DNA of 7,232 bases. Origin: Oscillospiraceae bacterium. GTDB taxonomy: Bacteria; Bacillota; Clostridia; Oscillospirales; Oscillospiraceae. The DNA is taken from the NCBI GenBank assembly GCA_009776905.1, contig WRMX01000066.1, positions 9,184-16,415 on the forward strand, read 5' to 3'. The notes beneath the pieces were generated by a model. It did no database searches, had not been told where the DNA came from, and saw only the letters and a list, made by a program, of their open reading frames with translations. Position numbers and translations under genes: made by a program. Position 1 is the stretch's first letter, and each line of letters starts with the position of its first letter. Shown here one piece after another: positions 1-5,750 of the stretch.

Positions 1-1056
1 AAGAACGGCAACGTGATATTGAATGCGTTGATCATTTATGGCGTGGACGCGCTCGATCCCGAGTCGTACGAGGAGGGCATTCGCCGCGGCGAGAAGGAGC
101 TTCCGATGATCGTCGATTTCATGCGCGAGAATTTCGTCGGCTTTGAAAAGGCGTCGTATGTAGGGCACGCGCCTAGGCTTTATGTCAGGGAAACGCGGCA
201 TATTGTCGGAGAATACCGGCTGACAATCACGGACGTCCTTGAAAACAAGGACCAGTGGGACAGGATCGGGCATGGAAGCTATGCCGTCGACGTCCATTCG
301 AGCGGGCCCGACAACACGGGAGATATCGTCGGCCAGCCTGTCATATACAGCATCCCGTTCCGCTGCCTCGTGCCATTGGAGATCGACGGGTTGTTGATTG
401 CCGGACGGAGCGCTTCATATAATTCGCTGCCGAACGGCAGCACGAGGGTCATGCCGATCGGGATGGTGGCCGGGGAGGCCTGCGGGACCGCGGTCGCATA
501 TAGCGTTGAGCATGATGTGACGTTCAGGCAGATGTCGCACGACCCGGAAGCGGTGCTTTGGCTGCAAGAAACGTTGAAGAGCCGGGGCGCCTACCTGGTC
601 GAGTATGAGCCGCCTCACCTGGAGATCATGGACCATTGGGCATATGGCGGCATGGCGACCTTGAGGGAGCTTGCAATGGCGTCCGGAGGTTATCGGAACG
701 ATTATAAGATGGAGACGGAGATCACGAGCCGTTGGGCGCTGCAAAGCAGGCTCAATAGTTTAATGAAGATCATCAACGAGCGGACTGCCGACAGGGGCGA
801 GGGGCAAGTGCCTGTCGTGCGGGTCAGCCTTGGCGTGGATGATTTGTCTGTCGGCGATTTGTTTTTGGCTGCGGCAAAGTGCGCGTCATTGGGCGAGGAG
901 TTTGGCAGCGCCGCCGAGGCCGCTGATTATCTGGTGTCGCGCGGCGTGGTGGAGGCGGGGGATTTGCCGCGTTTTGCCGATTTTGGCGCGACGATGACAA
1001 ATGCGCAGATTTACTACGTCCTGGGCAGGCTGTATGACGCGCTGATGGGGGCGTAG
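1..1056 (+). CDS. FAD-dependent oxidoreductase with SLH-like C-terminus (5' end outside window)
   Basis: The frame is open from base 1, so this is the 3' part of a larger gene with 351 codons visible; the N-terminal dinucleotide-binding GxGxxG is not in view. Residues 57-170 match the C-terminal half of the FAD_oxidored (PF12831-type) family: PRLYVRETRHIVGEY (from about residue 58), an IPFRCLVP segment, LLIAGRS, and GSTRVMP (146-152) followed by a Gly/Ala-rich helix, which in this family contacts the flavin. The substrate cannot be told from this part. After a family-typical LQ..L...G segment, residues 209-258 read as an S-layer-homology-like module (DHWAYGG, LRELAMASGGY, then an ITxRxAL-like stretch). 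Residues about 300-350 resemble a second, weaker one. If these are real SLH modules the enzyme would sit on the cell wall, but no signal peptide can be checked. An internal GTG at 13 is not a credible start because conserved sequence begins upstream of it. Confidence 0.85.
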   Translation, partial: KNGNVILNALIIYGVDALDPESYEEGIRRGEKELPMIVDFMRENFVGFEKASYVGHAPRLYVRETRHIVGEYRLTITDVLENKDQWDRIGHGSYAVDVHSSGPDNTGDIVGQPVIYSIPFRCLVPLEIDGLLIAGRSASYNSLPNGSTRVMPIGMVAGEACGTAVAYSVEHDVTFRQMSHDPEAVLWLQETLKSRGAYLVEYEPPHLEIMDHWAYGGMATLRELAMASGGYRNDYKMETEITSRWALQSRLNSLMKIINERTADRGEGQVPVVRVSLGVDDLSVGDLFLAAAKCASLGEEFGSAAEAADYLVSRGVVEAGDLPRFADFGATMTNAQIYYVLGRLYDALMGA

Positions 1057-1088
1057 CATTCATACGCGCTGATGGGAGAGTAGCATTC
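1037..1088 (+). repeat. Tandem duplication of the gene end, 27-bp period
   Basis: Two 25-bp copies, at 1037-1061 and 1064-1088, match at 23 of 25 positions. Each contains ACGCGCTGATGGG, then four bases that differ at two sites, then TAGCATTC. The first copy includes the TAG stop of the oxidoreductase gene (1054-1056). The second carries an in-frame TAG at 1081-1083, so read-through would add only HSYALMGE. It looks like a short slipped-strand or recombination duplication of the last codons. Confidence 0.8.
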
Positions 1089-1091
1089 TTG

Positions 1092-1120
1092 TTGCTATTT
1101 TGCCGCGAATACGATATAAT
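1092..1120 (+). promoter_or_regulatory. Candidate sigma-A promoter for the topoisomerase B gene
   Basis: TTGCTA at 1092-1097 matches the -35 consensus at 4 of 6 bases. A 17-bp spacer separates it from a perfect TATAAT at 1115-1120. Transcription would begin near 1127, giving an approximately 159-nt leader before the ATG at 1286. The -10 lies inside the left arm of the 1113-1143 inverted repeat, so initiation would omit that arm from the new transcript. This is a consensus match only, with no experimental support. Confidence 0.6.
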
Positions 1121-1149
1121 GATTGCTACGCAATCATCATATTTTGTTT
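1113..1149 (+). terminator. Possible intrinsic terminator of the oxidoreductase gene
   Basis: A perfect 8-bp stem, ATGATTGC (1119-1126) with GCAATCAT (1130-1137), has a 3-nt loop. It extends beyond one A-C mismatch by four A-T pairs and a G-T pair (1113-1117 with 1139-1143). T-rich sequence follows (TTTTGTTT up to 1149). The stem is AT-rich, so its strength is doubtful. It overlaps the candidate promoter above. Confidence 0.4.
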
Positions 1150-1154
1150 AATGT

Positions 1155-1199
1155 ATATCGTCTTGCTCCTGCCTGCGGCAGAACCGCAAGACATGATAT
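1155..1199 (+). promoter_or_regulatory. Long composite hairpin in the topoisomerase B leader
   Basis: Three nested stems are visible: ATATC (1155-1159) with GATAT (1195-1199), GTCTTGC (1160-1166) with GCAAGAC (1186-1192), and CTGCC (1169-1173) with GGCAG (1177-1181) closing a TGC loop. Small unpaired patches lie between them. There is no T-tract directly after it, so it is not a standard terminator. In an mRNA started near 1127 it would be a prominent 5' UTR structure. It matches no riboswitch class that I recognise. Confidence 0.5.
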
Positions 1200-1202
1200 G
1201 AT
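1194..1202 (+). promoter_or_regulatory. Possible extended -10 element
   Basis: TGATATGAT fits the extended -10 form TG-N-TATAAT with one mismatch in the hexamer. No -35-like hexamer lies at 16-18 bp spacing, which extended -10 promoters can tolerate. Initiation would fall near 1209, inside the adjacent palindrome. The evidence is weak because the region is AT-rich. Confidence 0.25.
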
Positions 1203-1203
1203 G

Positions 1204-1217
1204 CACAATATATTGTG
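1204..1217. promoter_or_regulatory. Perfect 14-bp palindrome, operator-like
   Basis: CACAATATATTGTG is a perfect 7+7 inverted repeat without a loop. That is the geometry of a dimeric regulator site rather than an RNA hairpin. It lies 69-82 bp upstream of the topoisomerase B start and overlaps the start point expected from the possible extended -10. No regulator is identified. Confidence 0.35.
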
Positions 1218-1221
1218 ATTA

Positions 1222-1238
1222 CGCGGCATAACGCCGCG
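1222..1238 (+). other. Short GC hairpin in the leader
   Basis: CGCGGC (1222-1227) pairs perfectly with GCCGCG (1233-1238) around a 5-nt loop. It sits about 37 nt upstream of the Shine-Dalgarno site, so it does not mask it directly. No T-tract follows. Its function is unknown. Confidence 0.4.
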
Positions 1239-1274
1239 AGCACTAGATACGACAGCGCGAAAATTCACGGACAC

Positions 1275-1280
1275 AAGGAG
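1275..1280 (+). promoter_or_regulatory. Ribosome binding site deciding the topoisomerase B start
   Basis: AAGGAG lies 5 nt before ATG 1286. The in-frame GTG at 1280 overlaps the last base of this site and cannot be the start used with it. Confidence 0.85.
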
Positions 1281-1285
1281 TGCGG

Positions 1286-3274
1286 ATGAAAAAAACAAAT
1301 CGGGCCGAAGCCTATGATAACGACAGCATCAGCGCGCTCAAAGGCGCGGACCGCGTCAGGAAACGCCCGGGAGTCATATTCGGGTCTGACGGGCTCGAAG
1401 GATGCCAGCATGCCGTTTTTGAGATATTGTCCAACGCGATCGACGAAGCCCGCGAGGGGTTCGGCAATGTCATCACCATCACGCGGTATGAAGGCAACAC
1501 GTTCGAGGTTGAGGATTTTGGGCGCGGATGCCCCGTCGATTGGAACAAAGCGGAGGGGAAATTCAATTGGGAGCTCGTTTTTTGCGAGCTTTTCGCCGGC
1601 GCTAAATACCGCAACGACGAGGGGGAGAATTACGAGTTTTCGCTTGGGCTCAACGGGCTCGGCGCCTGCGCCACGCAATATTCATCGGAATTTATGGATG
1701 TCACCGTTTTCCGCGATGGCAAAAAATATGAGCTCCGCTTTGAAAAGGGCGAAAATATCGGGGGCTTGAAGTCCGAAGACTATTCAGGGCGCCGCACGGG
1801 GAGCATTTTCCGCTGGAAGCCGGATCTTGAGGTTTTCACCGACATCGCCGTCCCTGCGGAATACTTTACGGACACATTGAAACGTCAAGCGGTCGTCAAC
1901 GCGGGGGTAACGTTCCGTTTCAGGAATCAAAACGGCGCGGCATTCGACACGACCGACTTCGTATACAAAAACGGGGTCCTCGATTATGTGGCTGAGCTGG
2001 GCGGCGAAGACCTGCTCACGCAGCCTGTTTTTATTGAGACGGAACGGCGCGGGCGCGACAGGGAGGACAAGCCGGAATACAAAGTGAAGCTGTCGGCGGT
2101 TTTTTGCTTTTCAAACACCGTGAACGTCATTGAATATTACCATAATTCATCATGGCTCGAGCATGGCGGCTCCCCGGAAAAGGCGACGAGGAGCGCGTTC
2201 GTCGCGGAGATCGACGCATATCTGCGCAAGACCGGCAAATATCAGAAAAACGAGAGCAAAATCACATTCACCGACGTCCAGGATTGCTTGATCCTCATCA
2301 CGAACTGCTTTTCGACCCAGACTTCATATGAAAACCAGACGAAGAAAGCCATCAACAATAAATTCATCCAGGACGCGACCGCCGATTTCCTGCGCAGCCA
2401 GTTAGAGGTCTATTTCGTGGAGAATAAAGCGGAAGCGGACAAAATCGCCGAGCAGGTGCTCATCAACAAGCGCAGCCGCGAGACTGCGGAAAAGGCGCGG
2501 CTCAACCTCAAAAAGAAGCTGACGAGCAGCTCCGATATCACGAACCGCGTCCAAAAATTCGTCGATTGCAGGACGAAGGACGTTTCGAAGCGCGAGATTT
2601 ATATCGTCGAGGGCGACAGCGCTCTCGGCTCGTGCAAGCTGGGCCGCGATGCGGAGTTTCAGGGCATTATTCCCGTGCGTGGCAAGATCCTCAACTGCCT
2701 GAAAGCGGATTATGGCAAAATATTCGCAAATGAGATTATTACGGATATTATAAGGGTGCTTGGATGCGGAGTTGAGATTCAAAACAAGCACACAAAGGAT
2801 TTGAGCGCTTTTGATCTGGGCGCGCTGAGATGGAACCGCGTAATAATTTGCACCGACGCGGATTATGACGGGTTTCAGATTCGCACTTTGATTTTGACGA
2901 TGCTATATAGGTTGGTCCCGACTTTGATCGAGGAAGGCTATATATATATCGCCGAATCGCCATTGTTTGAGATTGAGTGCAAGGGGAAGACATATTTTGC
3001 ATATTCCGAACGCGAGAAGACGGAGGTTGTGGCGAGTTTTGGGAGCGCAAAGCACACGATCAGCAGGTCGAAGGGATTGGGCGAGAACGATCCCGACATG
3101 ATGTGGCTGACGACGATGAATCCGGAAACGAGGCGGCTGATTAAGGTCATGCCCGCCGAGGCGACCGCTACTGCGGACGCCTTTGAGCTGTTCCAGGGGA
3201 ACAATCTTGCAGGCAGAAAAGAGTTTATTTCGGAGAACGGGCATAAGTATTTGGATTTTGCGGATGTCTCATGA
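1286..3274 (+). CDS. Type II DNA topoisomerase subunit B (GyrB/ParE-like, divergent paralog)
   Basis: This is the complete 662-aa ATPase/Toprim subunit of a cytoplasmic type II topoisomerase; its partner is the A subunit at 5751. The GHKL ATPase motifs are present: EILSNAIDEA with general-base Glu46 and Mg-binding Asn50, DFGRGCP (77-83), AGAKY with Lys107, the ATP lid GLNGLG (121-126; the usual His is Asn), and QTK with Lys353. The Toprim motifs follow: EGDSALGSCK from Glu442 (the usual second Gly is Leu), PVRGKILN (463-470), and TDADYDG with Asp524, Asp526 and Asp528. KGLGE (596-600) and a C-terminal GRKEFI close the family core. The length suits GyrB/ParE proteins lacking the proteobacterial insertion. 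Catalytic residues are all kept, so the enzyme should be active, but several near-invariant neighbours differ. This argues for a secondary paralog rather than the housekeeping GyrB. Gyrase and topoisomerase IV activity cannot be told apart from this subunit. The ATG at 1286 is chosen by its SD. The stop TGA lies inside the first 38-bp repeat. Confidence 0.95.
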   Translation: MKKTNRAEAYDNDSISALKGADRVRKRPGVIFGSDGLEGCQHAVFEILSNAIDEAREGFGNVITITRYEGNTFEVEDFGRGCPVDWNKAEGKFNWELVFCELFAGAKYRNDEGENYEFSLGLNGLGACATQYSSEFMDVTVFRDGKKYELRFEKGENIGGLKSEDYSGRRTGSIFRWKPDLEVFTDIAVPAEYFTDTLKRQAVVNAGVTFRFRNQNGAAFDTTDFVYKNGVLDYVAELGGEDLLTQPVFIETERRGRDREDKPEYKVKLSAVFCFSNTVNVIEYYHNSSWLEHGGSPEKATRSAFVAEIDAYLRKTGKYQKNESKITFTDVQDCLILITNCFSTQTSYENQTKKAINNKFIQDATADFLRSQLEVYFVENKAEADKIAEQVLINKRSRETAEKARLNLKKKLTSSSDITNRVQKFVDCRTKDVSKREIYIVEGDSALGSCKLGRDAEFQGIIPVRGKILNCLKADYGKIFANEIITDIIRVLGCGVEIQNKHTKDLSAFDLGALRWNRVIICTDADYDGFQIRTLILTMLYRLVPTLIEEGYIYIAESPLFEIECKGKTYFAYSEREKTEVVASFGSAKHTISRSKGLGENDPDMMWLTTMNPETRRLIKVMPAEATATADAFELFQGNNLAGRKEFISENGHKYLDFADVS

Positions 3275-3420
3275 TTATTGGAGAGTTTCGTAGCCACAGG
3301 CAGGTATCATGATTAATAGAAAGTTTTGTAGCCATAGGCTGGTATCATGATTATTGGAAAGTTTCGTTGTCACAGAAAAGTATCATAGCCACAGGAAAGT
3401 TTCGTAACCACAGGTATGTT
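3269..3420 (+). repeat. Four tandem copies of a 38-bp repeat
   Basis: Copies start with TCAT at 3269, 3307, 3345 and 3383, exactly 38 bp apart; TCAT recurs once more at 3421, where the similarity fades. The consensus has a first half TCATGATTATTG, then GAAAGTTTCG, then TAGCCACAGG and a short tail. Copy 4 has AGCCACAG in place of GATTATTG but keeps the register. The array starts on the last sense codon and stop of the topoisomerase B gene and fills most of the 166-nt gap before the next gene. Copies are directly adjacent without unique spacers. I see no terminator or convincing promoter in it. Confidence 0.9.
3271..3388 (+). other. Chain of three overlapping 13-codon micro-ORFs (coding status doubtful)
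   Basis: The 38-bp repeat creates three ORFs of 13 codons plus stop at 3271-3312, 3309-3350 and 3347-3388. Each ATG overlaps the preceding TGA as ATGA, including the stop of the topoisomerase B gene. The predicted peptides are MIIGEFRSHRQVS, MINRKFCSHRLVS and MIIGKFRCHRKVS. Several base differences between copies are non-synonymous and no good SD precedes the ATGs, so selection for the peptides is not apparent. The arrangement would allow termination-reinitiation. It may equally be a by-product of the repeat. Confidence 0.25.
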
Positions 3421-3427
3421 TCATTAT

Positions 3428-3435
3428 GAGGAGGT
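3428..3435 (+). promoter_or_regulatory. Ribosome binding site deciding the exported-protein start
   Basis: GAGGAGGT lies 5 nt before ATG 3441. The in-frame ATG at 3426 overlaps this site and would put MRRFT ahead of a normal signal peptide, so 3441 is preferred. Confidence 0.9.
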
Positions 3436-3440
3436 TTACT

Positions 3441-5615
3441 ATGAAGAAGATTATTGCGTGTTTGCTGGCCATCGTATTGGCCGTGGCGCTTGTTTGCCCT
3501 GCTGCGGTTGCGGCGGAGAGGGACCCGTTATGGAAACTGTGGGGATATGAGTCGCTCGAAGAGTGCCTCGCGGACGACTGGATGTCGCCGTATGAATACT
3601 TTATGATCACGCTTGATTATGCATTGTATTATCGCGATGAAATCCCTGTGGTCTGGGAGGTTTTCGGATATGAATCGATTGAGGAGCTGCTCGATTCGGG
3701 CTTGGTGACCGCTGCGGATTATTTTGCAATTGCGGAATCTCTTGCGTTTTATACAGATGAAGAGGTGCCTTTGATATGGGAGCTTTTCGGATGCGAGGAC
3801 CTCAGGGAGTTCATCGATGCGGGCTGGATGACTGCCGGGGAATACTATCTGATGGTAGTGGAACGGGACCGTGATTATTACAGAATAGTGGAGCCCGAGC
3901 CAATCTGGGAGGTTTTCGGCTATGATTCATTGGAGGAATTCCTCGCTGACGGTTGGATGACGCAGGAGGAGTACGAGGCGGTGCTTGAGAAACTGGAAAT
4001 CGCCAATGCAAAGTGGGACGCATATGTCGAGGAATGGCTGGCATATGAAGCGGAATGGCAGCAGTATCTCGAAGAATCGCGTATACGCACGGAAGAGATG
4101 CGTGCGAAGGAAATCGAGACCCTCGGCGGCAAGCGGGGCATCATCAACGTAATGTATAACGGCGAGTTCATCAAATTTGACGAGGCCGAACCGGAAATCG
4201 TCAATGGGTCTACGTTCGTCCCCGCGAAGCTCGTGTTTGAGGCGATGGGCGCCGAGGTCGGCTTTGATTCGGAGAGCAAAACTGTGACCGTGGACATGGA
4301 CGATTGCAGCATTCGCCTCGTTTTGGGGCAGAAAACGCTGACCATCACTGAAAACGGCGAGACTGATGAACTGACGCTCAGCGAGGCGCCTTATGCAAAG
4401 AACGGCTCGTCATACGTGCCGGCGCGCGCGATTGCAGAAATACTCGACCTCGACGTATATTGGGATTCCGACTACAGAAGCGTCGTCATCGTCGACACGA
4501 AGCAGTTGATCGCCGATATCGACAAGGATTTCACAGTTTTCAACAAGGTATTCGGAATGCAGCTCGGCGCGGAGCTTGATGAGGGGAGCGCTTTCGTAAC
4601 GACGGCAGACATCGCGGCCATCATCACGATGTTTAATACGCTCGATGGCGACACGAATGTTGAGCTCGGCGCAAATATTATTCTTCATAGCGACGGGCGC
4701 AACATGCGGCTGAAGGGAGCCGTCGATCTTTCAGGCTTGATATCGCTGATACTCACGGATGACATGTATGACTATTATTATGAAGATGAAATTGAGGAAA
4801 TGGAGCGGGTATTCGGCGCTTTGGAAGACGCGACCGTGGACATAATATTTAATTACGACGAGGATATCATATATATCAAAGCTCCGATTTTGCACGTGTT
4901 TGAAGAAGAAATCCCCGCTGATGCCTGGATTTCGATGAGCGGAATCAGCGAAGAGCTTGAATATATGGGATTGTCCGATGTCGGAGATGCATTGAACACG
5001 GAGAATATTCTGGGCGGGATGAGCATTGGCGAGTCAATTTATCTTGACAATGAATTTAACCAATATTATCGCCAGATTTATCTTTATGACAATGTTACTA
5101 CTGCTGCGGAAGAAACGAAGCTTCTGCTCGGAGACGACAATTTTAAGAAAGTCGGGGACGATTATGTTCTGTCGTTGAAATATGAAGAAATGGTAGATGA
5201 CCCGGACTTTGGGGAATTCCTGTATTATATGGACATTTCGGAGTTTGACATGCAGTTCGTGATTCATACCGATGGCGATGTCGTTACGGGGTTGTCGGGC
5301 GATTTATTGTTCCGAGAGAGGCCATATGGGTATGGGTATGGATATATGCCCGGCGTGCTGGATTTACTCAGCGGCATGGGCGGATATTCGGACACGCGGT
5401 ATGTTATCAAGCTGGAGATCACCGCGGGGAAGATCTACTTATATTATGAGATGCATGAAAAAAATAGCGCGATCATGCAAATCGAAATCGATATTTCGAC
5501 GGATGCGACGAGCGAGCCTGTGCCATCAGGGCCGCCGGCGGGCGAGAAGGTCGTGCCTCTTGAGGAGCTTTTTCCCGACGAGTTTGGCCGGCCGTCGTTG
5601 GTGACGCCTTTCTAG
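3441..5615 (+). CDS. Exported repeat protein with copper amine oxidase N-terminal-like domain
   Basis: 724 aa. A Sec signal peptide is clear: MKK, a hydrophobic core, and a probable signal peptidase I site after AVA (about residue 24). Residues 29-182 hold four imperfect repeats (P-x-W-E-x-F-G-Y-E-S-L-E-E, then G-W-M-T-x-x-E-Y). Residues 183-226 form a charged helix with regularly spaced Trp/Tyr. Residues 233-352 match the copper amine oxidase N-terminal-like domain (PF07833 type), with its two half-repeats: V-x-N-G-S-T-F-V-P-A, then G-A-E-V-x-F-D and K-T-V-T; and K-N-G-S-S-Y-V-P-A-R-A, then V-Y-W-D. In Firmicutes this module is common in exported proteins and does not itself imply amine oxidase activity. 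Residues about 360-694 are acidic and apparently beta-rich, with a YGYGYGYM run near 629; I do not recognise this part. A Pro-rich tail ends the protein. There is no sortase motif or C-terminal membrane anchor. It lies between the two topoisomerase genes and is probably co-transcribed with them. Confidence 0.88.
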   Translation: MKKIIACLLAIVLAVALVCPAAVAAERDPLWKLWGYESLEECLADDWMSPYEYFMITLDYALYYRDEIPVVWEVFGYESIEELLDSGLVTAADYFAIAESLAFYTDEEVPLIWELFGCEDLREFIDAGWMTAGEYYLMVVERDRDYYRIVEPEPIWEVFGYDSLEEFLADGWMTQEEYEAVLEKLEIANAKWDAYVEEWLAYEAEWQQYLEESRIRTEEMRAKEIETLGGKRGIINVMYNGEFIKFDEAEPEIVNGSTFVPAKLVFEAMGAEVGFDSESKTVTVDMDDCSIRLVLGQKTLTITENGETDELTLSEAPYAKNGSSYVPARAIAEILDLDVYWDSDYRSVVIVDTKQLIADIDKDFTVFNKVFGMQLGAELDEGSAFVTTADIAAIITMFNTLDGDTNVELGANIILHSDGRNMRLKGAVDLSGLISLILTDDMYDYYYEDEIEEMERVFGALEDATVDIIFNYDEDIIYIKAPILHVFEEEIPADAWISMSGISEELEYMGLSDVGDALNTENILGGMSIGESIYLDNEFNQYYRQIYLYDNVTTAAEETKLLLGDDNFKKVGDDYVLSLKYEEMVDDPDFGEFLYYMDISEFDMQFVIHTDGDVVTGLSGDLLFRERPYGYGYGYMPGVLDLLSGMGGYSDTRYVIKLEITAGKIYLYYEMHEKNSAIMQIEIDISTDATSEPVPSGPPAGEKVVPLEELFPDEFGRPSLVTPF
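3525..3986 (+). repeat. Four protein-level repeats, W-E-x-F-G-Y type
   Basis: Within the exported protein, Trp31, Trp72, Trp113 and Trp156 begin four units spaced 41, 41 and 43 residues apart. Each has W-[KE]-[LV]-[WF]-G-[YC]-[ED]-[SD]-[LI]-x-E, then an acidic helix, then [GD]-[WL]-[MV]-[TS] and [ED]-Y. The linkers are rich in Tyr and acidic residues. DNA identity between units is much lower than protein similarity, which points to old, selected repeats. I know no named family that fits. Confidence 0.8.
4014..4076 (+). other. Aromatic heptad helix (W-x-x-Y-x-x-E three times)
   Basis: Residues 192-212 of the exported protein contain three heptads. Trp is at 192, 199 and 206, and Tyr at 195, 202 and 209, with Glu closing each heptad. 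This a/d spacing predicts one face of a helix lined with aromatics, either a coiled coil or a rod linking the repeats to the copper amine oxidase-like module. Confidence 0.7.
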
Positions 5616-5636
5616 ATTGCCACGCCTGCGGGTGCT

Positions 5637-5710
5637 GGGACTGTGCTTGCGGGGCGAGATTGCGCTGCGGGCCGGGACGATGCTTGCGGGGCAGGACTGT
5701 GCCGGGGGGG
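5637..5710 (+). repeat. Degenerate GC-rich direct repeat, 37-bp period
   Basis: Copies at 5637-5673 and 5674-5710 agree at about 27 of 37 positions. They share an identical TGCTTGCGGGGC core (5644-5655 and 5681-5692) and both begin with GGGAC. Related CTGCGGG sequence also lies at 5626-5632. The repeat fills much of the 135-nt gap after the exported-protein gene. No terminator hairpin with a T-tract and no convincing promoter was seen in 5616-5750. Confidence 0.6.
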
Positions 5711-5732
5711 CTGAAATATATTGACTGGCGAC

Positions 5733-5740
5733 GAGGAGGT
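5733..5740 (+). promoter_or_regulatory. Ribosome binding site for the TTG-initiated topoisomerase A gene
   Basis: GAGGAGGT ends 10 nt before TTG 5751. The spacing is on the long side but acceptable. The only other in-frame candidate before the upstream stop (TGA 5712-5714) is TTG 5721, which has no SD. Confidence 0.75.
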
Positions 5741-5750
5741 CTTTCGACGA

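Noticed and set aside
1280..1285. Start of topoisomerase B at GTG 1280
   Set aside because: It overlaps the AAGGAG site, which is properly spaced for ATG 1286.
3269..3420. CRISPR array
   Set aside because: The 38-bp units are directly adjacent and vary along their whole length; there are no unique spacers and no cas genes.
3426..3440. Start of the exported protein at ATG 3426
   Set aside because: This ATG overlaps the Shine-Dalgarno site that serves ATG 3441, and it would spoil the signal peptide N-region.
3495..3497. Lipoprotein signal with Cys19
   Set aside because: The residues before Cys are ALV, without the small residue needed at -1; a signal peptidase I site (AVA) follows five residues later.
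3383..3610. Minus-strand 75-codon open frame across the repeats and signal peptide region
   Set aside because: It is opposite a well-supported gene start and is composed largely of antisense repeat sequence.
5272..5604. Plus-strand 110-codon open frame in another frame
   Set aside because: It is a frame-shifted shadow inside the exported-protein gene; Arg/Cys-rich without family resemblance.
5721..5726. TTGACT as a -35 for a separate topoisomerase A promoter
   Set aside because: No -10-like hexamer lies at 16-18 bp; that position falls at the SD-to-start gap.
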